DNA of 64,000 nt from Crambe crambe. Its lineage: Eukaryota > Porifera > Demospongiae > Poecilosclerida > Crambeidae. Shown piece by piece: positions 13,558-34,840 of the stretch. The stretch lies in NCBI GenBank assembly GCA_963924555.1, contig OZ004584.1, positions 2,851,001 to 2,915,000 on the forward strand. Direction: 5' to 3'. Under the pieces are notes generated by a model. That model saw only the letters and a list, made by a program, of their open reading frames with translations, was not told the origin of the DNA and made no database searches. The stretch's first letter is position 1. Every line of letters starts with the position of its first letter. Made by a program: the position numbers and the translations under genes.

Positions 13558-13779
13558 AATGATAGCACAATTAACATGTTTCATGTTGTGCTAATGAATT
13601 CCAACAGGTTGTGCTAGCTAAGAAGGGCTCACAATCTTCAAAAAGACATCCACCACCAAGAGATATACCTGCAGACAAGGTATGGCTGTAATTATTGGAA
13701 TCATTAATGATTTATTCATCTCTGAATGTAGCCATCAAACAACTATGAAATGGTGGGAGAGACAGATAGGCTTTATTAA
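1..13779 (+). CDS. Membrane-anchored multidomain protease-inhibitor protein (pacifastin/WAP/Kunitz/TY/LDLa/SEA), 5' partial
   Basis: Exons read from splice sites: 1-62, 121-393, 596-874, 1292-1521, 1629-1826, 2220-2526, 2727-2938, 3561-3758, 4252-4590, 4850-5383, 5576-5645, 5705-5922, 6773-6940, 7268-7287, 7346-7433, 7483-7602, 8627-9182, 9386-9435, 9487-9553, 11917-12003, 12060-12128, 12230-12305, 12648-12746, 13165-13365, 13608-13679, 13732-13779 (TAA). They sum to 4641 nt, 1546 codons plus stop, with every junction in phase. Visible modules are seven pacifastin-like motifs (CNxCxC...G...CT...C), about six WAP four-disulfide cores, six Kunitz domains, two thyroglobulin type-1 domains (CWCV), two LDLa repeats (CDRIADCPDGADE), two DPC...CGGC cysteine repeats, a SEA-like region with GSLVVD, a transmembrane helix near 13305-13365 and a short cytoplasmic tail ending NNYEMVGETDRLY. 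Three Kunitz P1 residues are Arg, suggesting trypsin-like targets. The likely role is a cell-surface inhibitor of extracellular serine and cysteine proteases. The N-terminus and signal peptide lie outside the window. Confidence 0.85.
1629..1826 (+). other. Divergent Kunitz-like exon (first of two)
   Basis: This single phase-1 exon encodes about 66 residues with six cysteines in Kunitz-like spacing and the W-x-F pair (RRWTFN) expected in the fold. The GGC around the fourth cysteine is replaced by SLCGQ, and the first loop is longer than usual. A sister exon with the same length and phase lies at 3561-3758. A nearly identical decayed copy sits at 56034-56231, inside a P450 pseudogene region. 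Confidence 0.7.
3019..3560 (+). repeat. Intronic dispersed repeat (related copy near 7860-8430)
   Basis: The phrase CTCCAAAATGCCCCAG and its surroundings occur around 3030 and 3130 and again around 7930, with shared downstream text about lower-case words such as the CTATCTAAGTGC motif. Both copies lie in introns of the inhibitor gene. No coding potential was seen. It is probably an old mobile element that has no recognisable ends. Confidence 0.45.
7091..7219 (+). repeat. Two-copy tandem duplication in intron
   Basis: A unit of about 64 bp beginning GGGAGTGCATTATGATAATC and ending ACTCAGTCCA occurs twice head to tail with almost no difference, so the duplication is recent. It lies inside the intron between exons 6773-6940 and 7268-7287. 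Confidence 0.85.
9886..10679 (-). CDS. Possible nested antisense gene ending in a Thr-rich mucin-like domain
   Basis: Read on the - strand, an open exon at 10679-10408 ends CTGA|GTAAGT. A second exon begins after TATTACAG at 10352 and runs to TAA at 9886-9888. The join is in phase (NSL-T-TSPVTPGS) and leads into about 150 residues dominated by Thr, Ser and Ala (TTTESATT, TTTEGATT), as in O-glycosylated mucin stalks. The upstream exon is basic with two cysteines (GCRTACTN). No start codon or promoter was located and I recognise no family. A chance open frame over a repeat with a period divisible by three is a real alternative. The strong splice pair is the main argument for a gene. Confidence 0.35.
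9916..10202. repeat. 18-bp minisatellite (AGTGGTAGTAGCACC-type unit)
   Basis: About 15 units of the form AGTGGTAGTAGCACYMTC run in tandem, all multiples of three long, so several frames are open on both strands. On the + strand it lies in the 9554-11916 intron of the inhibitor gene, because exons 9487-9553 and 11917-12003 rebuild a complete pacifastin motif without it. On the - strand it encodes a Thr-rich tract (see the antisense ORF). Confidence 0.9.
10880..10983 (-). CDS. Possible terminal exon of an antisense gene with acidic C-terminus
   Basis: On the - strand the sequence after GGTGCAG at 10983 reads ATAAILKALKLPSND followed by an acidic tail rich in Glu and Ser, ending EEEAA and TAG at 10882-10880. 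The composition looks coding, but no partner exon was found further upstream on that strand, where a foldback element begins. It may be the leftover of a transposed or broken gene. Confidence 0.25.
11019..11153. mobile_element. Short foldback MITE in intron
   Basis: The left end AGGTAAGGCAGGGCAATTAC and a right end ending GTAATTGCCCCGCCTTACCT are inverted repeats with the inner GAGGGTGG/CCACCCTC also paired, leaving a core of about 70 bp. There is no ORF. It is a typical miniature inverted-repeat element sitting in the large intron of the inhibitor gene. Confidence 0.75.
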
Positions 13780-14273
13780 GCTACGTACATACATGTGAAA
13801 TCAGTTTATTTCATGGAAGAAACACTATTTTAACATAACTTAACTGTACCTACTGTATACTTAATATTATCAAGTTCATCATAAAAGTTTACTTTTTAAG
13901 TAGATTACGGGGCTCGACTCGTACCAGGCTCTAAAATTATGCGGAGGCGGGAAATAGAGCATGGTATCCAATGTTTGCGCATGCGCAAAATTGTGATGTC
14001 ACAGCATGTAACTACGACATGTATGTGTATGAGCATGCGCTATAAGATAGCAAGAACAACTATAGACAAGACTGCATGGCACTTTTAAAACTATTTGTAC
14101 ATAGTGGCAAGAATTTCTTTATCCACAAGCCAGTCTGATCTCCGATCTCAGTTTCTCATCAGAAAATTTTACCAGAGGCCACTCAGGAAGGAGGGTGATG
14201 CTATTTTATTTATAAGATCATGGTTTAGCTAGAGGAGCAGTCCTTGGAAAAAAATAGCTTTATGATGAGACTA
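13780..14273. other. Region after the inhibitor gene, nothing coding seen
   Basis: This should hold the 3' UTR and intergenic DNA. Part of it (about 13915-14000) resembles the CCAGGCTCT...TTTGCGCATGCGC end of the foldback family found at 22194-22947 and 61821-62371. I see no gene. Confidence 0.5.
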
Positions 14274-14992
14274 ATCAGAGAGTGCGGTAGCACTCTCTAA
14301 GTAGGGATGGCAGGTCAAAGTCCATAGGACAGTATAAACTAAAAACTCTTCTTTCTCTTCTACCCTTACTCTACAGGTTCTCAGAAGGCTACAGTGAATT
14401 ATTATATCTACAAAGAAGAGAGGAGAATGTTCAAAAGCCAAAAATTCATTCGCCAACATAAGAAAAAAACGAGTTCTAAAATTGACTTTTCGTTCTTTTT
14501 CTTTATAATAATAATCAGAGAGTGCGCTAGCACTCTCTAAGTAGGGATGGCGGGTCAAAGGTCATAAGACTGTATAAACTAAAAACTCTTCTTTCTCTTC
14601 TACCATTGCTCTACAGGTTCTCAGAAGGCTACAGTGAGATACTACTTCTACAAAGAAGAGAGGAGAGTGTTCAAAAACCAAAAATTCATTCGCTAACATA
14701 AGAAAAAAACGAGTTCTAAAATTGACTTTTGTTCATTTTCTTTATAATAATAATAAGGATAATAAATATAAGATCGACGCCCCGACTTACTGGCTATAGT
14801 CATCAAAATTCTGCTTTGGCCATCTGTTAGAGCGGCACCTAGAGGCTGATCTTTTGCTCTTAGTTTTGACTAAGGCTCTACTTCACTATTCGATAGCACT
14901 CGGCACTAGCTAATCTTTCTACGCCATTTTGAAGCGCACGTCGTTAGGGGGCGGGGCTTATGGGCGGAGCCACGTAAGCTTCTTAAGCTAGC

Positions 14993-17900
14993 CATAGATA
15001 CTATAGACTACGTACACGGGATAGGAAACTAGCCCATTAACCCCTGCACTCCGTGTCCTAGGGTAATATCATAATTAACCCTCGCCGTACGAATAGCAAA
15101 CTAAAGCTAGCTCGAATCGGCGGCTAAGGCTAGGGATGGAGTCTCCTCTTCAAAATGGTATATTATCATTACTAGCTAGCTACTGCATTATGCATTATTA
15201 CAGCTTAAGATATGAAACTAGCTATGATAAAGAAAACAGTGCTGTAACAATAATTTTTTTTAGATATGATTTCCATTCAATTTTTCAAAGAAGCTTGTGA
15301 CAGTAATTTTGATCCCAGTCAAAGTTTCCCTGCTTAACATCATGTTTCTTCGTTCAACATCAGTGAAGCCTTCCCTATTCTTGACACTCACTTCCCATGC
15401 ATCCAGATATCCCAAAAATTCATCTTTAAGAAACTATAATGTATATAAATAACAGCATGCATACATAGCAGCTCGTTACATCATACCTTCAATCGAAAAT
15501 CAGTTGAACTTCTGTAAGGCTGTAAAAAAGGCTTTCTCTTCAGCCTTCCCTCATCAAATGATGTAACATTGAGAGAATCAAAAAATTTGTCTATTTTGTT
15601 AATGAAGTTAGCAGTTTCATGAGCTTGTTCTCCTCCAGTTAGATGAAGTGCTAGTGATACACTTTCACTCAAGACCTGAAAAAAGTTTCTTATGCCTATA
15701 GCTAATAATTATGCATGATCATCAACTCAGTCTAACCTGTGCAGCAAGATCCACACGCATTTTAGACCGTGATGTTAAATATACATGTTCATATTTCAAT
15801 TTCGGTATCAAGCACAAACCAGTGGCTGCACCAGCATTCTGATAGTAGAGTCTGATAATATGGCTCCATTTAATGTCCCTGCCTTTACACTTTAAAATAA
15901 AAAGAATATAAAAGGTGGTCATAAATTGACACACAGAATGAACTTACCCATAAATTTCGGGTTGAACTTGCAAAACAATTTCGAATGGTTTTCAATAAAT
16001 GTGGAGGATCACATATAAAATATATAGGATACTGATCTTCACTGTAAACATTAGTGGTTTTGAAAATATTTTCATCTCCTGTTGAACTATGCATGCGGAA
16101 CATTTTTCGATTATTAGAGGCTCCATCACAAATAATTGCCCAAACCCTGAAGTCGTGACGAGTAAGTCGTCCAATAACTTCCCAAACCAGAGGAAATAAG
16201 TTATAGCCTTTCAACGAGCTCACAGGGAAAATAGTATATGGGAAGATCAAGCTGGTCACCACTCCTCGAACCATGAAGACAACTATGGTTTTAGCTAAAG
16301 ATTTTTGTTTCTTTGGCTCATATATGGAACGCTCATATTCATTAAGGTGAGAATCAATGTCACCCAATTCAACAAATCCTGTAAGAGCCCCTGAAGTTTT
16401 ATTGTACACCAATCCTTCCTTCACGTACATTTCATCAATCAAGATCGCTATGTTCTTTGCCATTTCAAAATTGGTCTTTGTAGCAAGATCGAGAAGTTGC
16501 TGGTCATATGCAGTGCTGAATCCAGATTTAGCTGGAGCAAAATGGCGATAGTCACGAAGTGTTCTGCCAGATGGTAAAGAAAGAAGTCCTGATTCCCGTA
16601 ATGTTTTATAAGCACCACTCGATCTGTGGTGTAGGTAAAGGCACCACTTAATTATCAGAGGATGCCATCGAATAGATCGTGCATCTGATTTAGTGATAGC
16701 ATCTAGTTGCTGCTTCCAAAACAAGTATTGAAATGACCTATTAGAGTTTTCAGGTTGTGAGCTCATCACGATAGATGAGTATTTCTCCACCAAGGCACGC
16801 ATGTTACAATCACTATCATCATCCAAAGTCACTGCTTCCTTCTCATGTAACTGCTGTATCTTTTTTTCAAGTGAATGCAACTGCCTACATTTTGCACGAA
16901 GCTCAGAGTGCAGTGCCTTAAGGCGCTCATTCTTTTGAATGCCGGTAAGAAATCGATAATTAACATGGCTACTTGCAGAGCATAAATCATTTTCCTTGTT
17001 ATCTTTCAATAAACGATTAAGTTGACGTAACAGAGAGTTCTTCTTGTAAAGCTTGCACTGTTCACAGATTCCATCTGGCTTTACCAACATGGAACAATTC
17101 ACATGTCGTATGGTCTTGTCGTCCACTTGAGCAATCATATTACCTTATTAGAAGATAGATTAAGTAACTGATTGTATACAATGATCTATGACTATATAAT
17201 CTCTATAGCTACTTTCTTACCATGACAGTCATAGAACAATCCACCGTGCTTCTCGATTAAAGGTTTAAACTTCGGATCATCAATTGCTGGACAAATACTA
17301 TATGTGTTCAACTGCTCTAGAATAAAAAGTAACTCTGATATACTAGACACTGCTTTATCGTAAAGAGGAACAGCTTTGGATCCTGCATACACTTTGCATG
17401 CATTGTCCTCAACATCCACCATGATTAATACTTTTGAAGGAATTGTGGAATGGTCATATTTGCATATCCTTGCAATTGACCCTGTGGAGGAGACATATAA
17501 TTTGGTCCATCCTTCAAGTTCAACACTCTTCATCTGATTAAAGAGTAATGCTCTGTCTGCTACTTTTCGAGGAATTTTTATGAGAAGTCTTTGCTGCTGC
17601 AATTTTCTCTCCCAGTTTTTTGGGTATAAAATCGAAGCTTTCGCCGACTCATGCCTTTAAAGAATAAGTAGAACATCATACTATGTAGCTAATTTGAGTA
17701 TTCTCCCTACTCTATATGCCAGTATAAGTATAAGATACATTTCAAAGACTTATTACCATGCAACAAAGAAAGACATGCAATAGCTATATGCCTCATTTCT
17801 ACCAAAATAGAAGTAACATGCACATAAAACCAGTATAACCTCATTTATTATGCTCTTAAGGAAGTCATGATAACCAGGAGATAACTTCATTTCTGAATAT

Positions 17901-18359
17901 ATCCTTCATGGTGTCCCACAAACTTTGGAGTGTTCAGGGAGATACAGTGACTGTATCATCATTAACTAACGTATTTTTATCCTAGAAATGATACTAACGC
18001 ATAGAACTAAGTTAATATGAGTGGCTTATTGCTTTAACAGCTACGTATGGCTAGACTGTGATTACTTATGGTTCCACAAAAGTGGTTTCCATGGTATTTC
18101 TAGCTATTATAGGCCTAAATTTCATTTATATCTCTCCTACAGTTTTAATTTTTGCATTAGTAGCCTTTCAGCTAGGATACTTACTGTTTTCATCTTATTA
18201 ATGCGACTATAAGGTAACGCACATCCCGCATACGGCGAATAGGAGCCTCCTCTTCCTGCTCGAAACGGTGGACACGGAGTGGGATTGTCATTTCCTATTG
18301 TGGCTATGGCGCACGTGATCTAGTTTCCTATCCCGTGTACGTAGTCTATAGTATCTATG
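14993..18359 (-). mobile_element. P-type DNA transposon, about 3.4 kb, with 40-bp terminal inverted repeats
   Basis: The first 40 bases (14993-15032, starting CATAGATACTATAGACTACG) are the exact reverse complement of 18320-18359. A 7-bp direct repeat AGCTAGC flanks the element, but this word is so common here that it is weak evidence for a target duplication. The interior carries a P-superfamily transposase on the - strand. It inserted into copy A of the hairpin-ended family. Confidence 0.8.
15260..17654 (-). CDS. P element superfamily (THAP9-like) transposase
   Basis: Exons on the - strand: 17654-17221, 17143-15948, 15889-15737, 15675-15487, 15433-15260 (TAA), all joining in phase. No frameshift or internal stop was seen. 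Family signatures include WHPLIIKWCLYLHHRSSGAY, LPSGRTLRDYRH, the catalytic-region blocks LIDEMYVKEG and ICDGASNN, then ICDPPHLLKTIRN, and the C-terminal SESVSLALHLTGGEQAHE and FDKFFDSLNV-like region. In this superfamily the enzyme cuts and inserts its own element using an RNase H-like fold. No clear THAP zinc finger was found upstream; a short ORF starting near 18285 could be part of a first exon. The transposase reads well enough to be young. Confidence 0.8.
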
Positions 18360-19022
18360 AGCTAGCTAAGCTCGCGCGCTATAGGTCTTCAGTTTAATCG
18401 CTATTTATTCTTATCTGATGATGTTACAGTCACTCCTTGCTGAATTACAGTACAGATGCTCATCTTATAGTAGTGTTTATAGCCAGTACTTGGCTGTAGT
18501 GTAGTCAGCTCACTTCACCATGCCATGCACATGTCATTTACATTGCTGTTGCTGTAAAGTAAATAATAGACAAAACTTAAATAGCTAAACAAATTCTTCA
18601 ACCATGCAGAGACTGTGTATGTACCTACAAAAGAAAGAGATACTCATGTCACATTAATAATCACTGCATACTCTCAGTTGAAGTGACAGTCAATACTGCC
18701 ACTCAATTCTTTACATACACAAACTTATATTCAACTTCAAGCACTATGAAAAAAGGATAGAAACAAGTAAGCGCAAAAAATTTCTTCTAAATAAAAAGGT
18801 TAAGTAGGGATAGCTTAAAATCTAGCTGGGCTATAATATAATGTACTGCAGCCTTGTATGAAAATAATCCCTACTTTTACAACTGCCATAGCTAGCTATA
18901 TGTAGTGGATATAAATGTAGGGATTATTTTCATACAAGGCTGCAGTACATTATATTATAGCCCAGCTAGATTTTAAGCTATCCCTACTTAACCTTTTTAT
19001 TTAGAAGAAATTTTTTGCGCTT

Positions 19023-20615
19023 ATCAGAGAGTGCGGTAGCACTCTCTAAGTAGGGATGGCAGGTCAAAGTCCATAGGACAGTATAAACTAAAAACTCTTC
19101 TTTCTCTTCTACCCTTACTCTACAGGTTCTCAGAAGGCTACAGTGAATTATTATATCTACAAAGAAGAGAGGAGAATGTTCAAAAGCCAAAAATTCATTC
19201 GCCAACATAAGAAAAAAACGAGTTCTAAAATTGACTTTTCGTTCTTTTTCTTTATAATAATCAGGATAATAATAATAATAATAAGATCGACGTACCGGCT
19301 TACTGGCTATAGTCATCAAAATTCTGCTTTGGCCATCTGTTAGAGCGGCACCTAGAGGCTGATCTTTTGCTATTAGTTTTGACTAAGGCTCTACTTCACT
19401 ATTCGATAGCACTCGGAACACAGCTGCTAATCTTTCTACGCCATTTTGAAGGGGGCGGGGCTTATGGGCGGAGCCACGTAAGCTTAATAGCCAAGGTCTT
19501 CATTCATTATCTGATGATGTTCCAGTCACTCCTTGCTGAATTACAGTACAGATGCTCATCCTATAGTAGCATTATAGCCAGTACTTGGCTGTAGTGTAGT
19601 CAGCTCACTTCACCATGCCGTGTACATGTCATTTACATTGCTGTTGCTGTAAAGTTTTATATCAACAAAACTTAAATAGCTAAACAAATTCTTCAACCAG
19701 AGACACTGTATGTACCTACAAAAGAGGTTTATGTAGAGCTGGCTTTGTATAGTACTGTACTGTAGCCTCCCTCATTCAACTTCAAGCACTAAGAAAAAGG
19801 ATAGAAACAAGTGAGCGTAAAAAATAAAAAGGTTAAGTAGGGATAGCCTAAAATCTAGCTGGGCTATCTATAATGTGCTGCAGCCTCGTATGAAAAAAAT
19901 CATCGCGATATTACCTCATAAAAGGGGTGGGGCAATTAATAGCAGTTCTCCTCATATAACACCTGCACAGGATGTGGCCATTTGATGGCATCCACTATTA
20001 TGATCACTACACCAAATGCATAAACTCCCCATACTCCTCCCTCAAGCAAGACATACGTACCATCTCAATAATTATTTCAGTGATCACATATGTAACAATT
20101 AGCTAATGCTGTTCACTTTTTAAAATGTTCACTCCTTTCAGTACTCCATTACACTGCAGATGATCATCCTTCAAACTCTCCTCCCTGAACAGAATGAAAT
20201 ACTGATCATTAAATAAATTTAGTTCAATCAAGGAAGCCTTTAGTGTCTATCAATTTTCATAATCACAAAGAAAAAGAATGCAAACAAGTGAATGCAAAAA
20301 ATTTCTTCGAAATAAAAATGTGAAGTAGGGATGCTATTATAACTGCAGCTTCATTATGAAAACCAAGTACTGCAGCATCGAAGCAGTATGGCCCAAAAAT
20401 CTAGCTGGTAGGAATAGTATCTCGTACTTGATGATGGGTAAGGGTCACTTCACTAAGTTCACTCTCTTGCATGGAGTTATAATACATATTCCAGCTAGAT
20501 TTTTGGGCCATACTGCTTCGATGCTGCAGTACTTGGTTTTCATAATGAAGCTGCAGTTATAATAGCATCCCTACTTCACATTTTTATTTCGAAGAAATTT
20601 TTTGCATTCACTTGT
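19023..20615 (-). mobile_element. Hairpin-ended element, copy B, abutting copy A
   Basis: It starts ATCAGAGAGTGCGGTAGCAC directly next to the palindromic end of copy A. It ends with a long palindrome (about 20288-20615) whose edges read AGTGAATGCAAAAAATTTC. The body is nearly the same as copy C at 48811-50540. Copies A and B are head to tail with no spacer, as is often seen for rolling-circle elements that insert at the end of an earlier copy. No transposase is encoded. Confidence 0.7.
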
Positions 20616-21789
20616 TATGTTAGCAATGAATGCATAGCTACTTGCTCAGTCTTTGAGATCTGCCATCAAAGATTCATGTGCACAAAGTCTGACATCCAAA
20701 AAAATCACTACTCACACAAAACTACAAAACTACTCTATGTAGTATTAATTTTACTTACATTACATAATATTCTTTCTTATTATGTTTGAGAGTAGTAGTT
20801 GCAAAATTAGACAGAGTACTCAGTTGAAACGCTTATAATTTCTATCAGTAGTGTCACATCGGTAATAAGACCTCAAATCCATAGTGTAATGAGGGAGAGA
20901 AAACAATGCACCGAATAAGTAATTCAGGATACAATGAACATTATACCTTCCTGTCGTATAAAAGACCTCAAGTCCAAACAATGCACTGTGCATAGGATAT
21001 GAAACCCCCTTCTACAGGTCTCTTCAGTCTCTACTGGTCTCTCTACGTATTTCAGTTTCTATATAGCTATATGTCAATCCCTACTTGGTCTCTGCAGTCT
21101 ATAATAGTCTATCTAGAGAGACAAGTAGATTGAAAAAACCAGTATATACGTATACTGAAGAAACCAGTACAGATGGAAGAGACCAGTAGAGACCAGTAGA
21201 AATCAGAGAGTGTGAACTTGAATTTCAGTATAAAGTGCCCCATTTTCAGCATAAATTTTAGCATTTTATAAGTAATGCTAATTATTTGTATAGTGAGTTT
21301 ACCGAAATTTCAGTCAAATTCCAAGAGAGAAACCTGCAAACAAGGTATGGATTATTGTTCATCTGCTGTCAAATCATTTAATGACTACGAACACAACTGT
21401 ACCTACTGTATTTCATCATACTATACTCCCTTGGGGTGACTCACTGACACCTCACCATACTGTATACTCTCATCACAAGGAAACACATGGAAGGCGGGGC
21501 TGTTCGATCGAAGGGCCCGGGACCGACTAGGGTGTGGGGCTAATTAGGAGTCTATTTCGGTGACGATCATTGCCTTGTTTATCAGCTGTGAGAGAACTGG
21601 TGTAAGGAATATTAATCGCTAGCTAGTGACTTGTTCCATTTAAGCTAAAAAGAAGAAAAAGAAAAGGCAAGCAGGCAAGCTTTACTAGCGATTTATTCTC
21701 TCCTTAACTTTCATTCCAGGTATCTCTTCTCTAGTTTGACTCAATTATCTTTTGTCCTAAGATAGGACATTGGAAAATACGAGCCAGCA
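20616..21789. other. Upstream region of the first P450 gene
   Basis: No gene was seen. Around 21015-21210 there are inverted runs of GTCTCTACTGG and CCAGTAGAGAC that could fold. The last 300 bases before 21790 are the probable promoter and 5' UTR of the P450 gene, but I cannot name a specific element. Confidence 0.5.
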
Positions 21790-32629
<10,840 letters not shown>

Positions 32630-34099
32630 TTCAGCTAGCTAATTCAGAAGTATAATATAACCGTGGCCAAGTGGCAATCTATGATGGACCCATGTAGCTA
32701 ATTATATGTGTAAGTGTAGTGTTAGTGGTTTAATATTAGGTTTTTCTCATTTCTGGTCTGTCGTTGAGTTGTGTGTTTCCTATCAATATGTGTGTGTTTT
32801 TTATTTGTTTATTTTTTGTTTATTTGTTGTTGTTTCTTCGGTTTTTATAATTAGCTAATAGCTACCTGTCTTCAGCAAGTGAGTATTCAGTGTTTTTGCA
32901 GATCTGGCTATTTGGTATCACTGTCCCTTAAACCCTTAAATCATATATAATATAGCTATATCCAGTATGCAGTGAGTTCAACTTGAAGGAGCTAAAGATA
33001 TTCAATAACTATAATTCCTTGACTTACATTAGCTATGCACTCTCAAACAGTCCATATTCGAAATAAGCTATTTGTTGATCATTAGTTTTTCATCAGATGG
33101 TTTTGCTCAGACTGATGCGGGCAGGTGGCATAGTATTGGCCATTATTTGATAGTTCTGTTCAGTCAAAAAAACCAAAGAAGTGATACAGTCAGAAGTGAT
33201 GCAGTATAGAAATTCAATTATAATTGCCAAATCCTGTAGGTAGAGTAAACTGATGCAGGCGGGGATGAGAAACAAAGTGCCAGAAATTTATGGCACTCTA
33301 ACAAACCATTAATTATGCAGTGGCAAATTAAAACTGCTGTGGTATTGGTTTGTTAAAATAAAAGGAGTTTAATTGCTTGTTTACAAGGTTCTTATGGCAG
33401 CCAAGAATTAGGACTGGTGGAGAAACTATTACAGAATTTTTGGAAAGCTCTTGAGAGCTTGAAAACAAAAGGGACGAAATTAGTGGATGTGTGAAATATT
33501 TAACTTCTTGAAACCAATGAAAAAAATTTCCTTCCAAGCCCACACCATCTATTTCAGAAGAGCACGACACGTGTAGCCAACCCTTTACCATATTCCCTCT
33601 GTATGCACATAGTTGATTATTGTGAGTCAAAGTGTTTATGCATTAAAGTATTTGTGATTACACGCAGTCCAGGGATGTCATTAGGTTGGGTGTGCTAATA
33701 TGCTATAGAGCAGTGGCTACTGCTCCAACACACTGGAAGCTAGTGGGGTGGAACTCTGAACAGAATTTGAATGTTAATTGGAATTACTCATACTGCCACC
33801 TTAGTACCCACATCCTGTTAAACAGGAAGTTAGAAAGAGGGCCTCATTGCACAGCAAGGGGTTAAGCAATCAATTGGGAGTATACTGGAATCTTCCGTGG
33901 TCTTGGTCTTAGGGAGGGGTCTTGAATTACTGATAATGTCATCTCTCTTCTTTCCTTCCATGGCAGTTGTTATTGGCATTCTATTGATAACTTCCCGTAG
34001 CTACATTTAGATTGTCACGAATCCCTCCCCTCCGCCTTTGTGTGCCAAAAATTTTTTCCAAGCATATCTTCTGGCTCAAAAAAGATGACGTTTTTATTG
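32630..34099. other. Intergenic DNA after P450 copy 1, nothing recognised
   Basis: No exon-like run or known family was seen on either strand. The open frames here are short and without family signatures. The 3' UTR of the P450 gene should occupy the first part. Confidence 0.5.
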
Positions 34100-34109
34100 T
34101 CATTCACTT

Positions 34110-34840
34110 TTAGGCATTTGTCATTAATTTTGGTGATGTGTATGGCATTTGGAATGGCACACCATGAGTGTAATTGTGCACATTGAGTGCATCAAAAAAT
34201 TTGTCCATGAACAAGACGAACTTTGAGGTTTCTGATGCCCGACTTCCCCCCTCCCCGAGCAATAATGCCTTGGACACTGACTCACTCAGTACCTGGGAAA
34301 TTTTAAAGTGATAATTACTTGTGCAGCCAGGTCTACCTGCATCTTTGTCCTCAATACTGTAGAAGAATTGTTCATTCTTACCCATAGACTTCAGAACTTA
34401 GACATCACTGTTTTTATCAGGTGTGGTGGATCAGGAAAAAAACATATCGATTCTCCAAAGTTTGTGTACTGTTTCGCCATTAATTTTTCTCAATTCATCC
34501 TACAGCTTCCCAGAATGGATCATATAGTTGATCTCTGAGAGGTCAGCTGTTGCTATAACTTGCATAATAGTCCACGGACCATGAACACCATCATCATTTT
34601 TTGCAAGCTTAGGGGTGTAATCCACATTACTGATTGATTGCTTGAAATCAATGAGGTGATTGTTGATTTCACCTAAGTCAATAAGTCTTCCAGAATGTTT
34701 ATCAAAAACAAGATCTTCATATATTCATTTCATCGAGGAGAAGAATGATTCATTATTATGTTCTGGGCATGACTTCACTCCAGAAAACATCAATGAGCAC
34801 TTTCTTAGAAAATCCAGTGGAGGTATAATCACGCAGAAGG
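34110..34840 (-). pseudogene. Decayed P-superfamily transposase remnant
   Basis: On the - strand, in order: LLDEMN then a frame break, EDLVFDKHSGRLIDLGEINN, VHGPWTIMQVIATADLSEIN, SDPPHLIKTVM, and VLSESVSKALLLGEGGSRAS with FMDKFFDALNV. These follow the order of the intact transposase at 15260-17654, but frames are broken and intervening parts are missing. It is an older, different P-type family than the 14993-18359 element. No terminal repeats were found. The adjoining open frame at 35279-35551 may belong to the same element, but I do not recognise it. Confidence 0.7.

Larger units (their letters stand above)
14274..19022 (-). mobile_element. Hairpin-ended non-autonomous element, copy A, split by a P-type transposon
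   Basis: The low-coordinate end carries the hairpin AGAGAGTGCGGTAGCACTCT, present twice through a roughly 240-bp tandem duplication (14274-14512 and 14513-14755). The high-coordinate end is a near-perfect 250-bp palindrome (18765-19022) with GCGCAAAAAATTTCTTC at both edges. The body matches copies at 19023-20615 and 48811-50540, and is interrupted by the P-type element at 14993-18359. One end is a hairpin, the other a palindrome, and there are no simple terminal repeats, so it differs from ordinary MITEs. Confidence 0.7.

Noticed and set aside
14271..14558. ORF repeated at 14271, 18984 and 50354
   Set aside because: It lies within the hairpin-ended repeat family and starts and stops with it; no conserved protein pattern was seen.
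14985..18366. AGCTAGC direct repeats as the P-element target duplication
   Set aside because: The word is everywhere in this DNA and the match is offset by a base, so it was not counted as proof.
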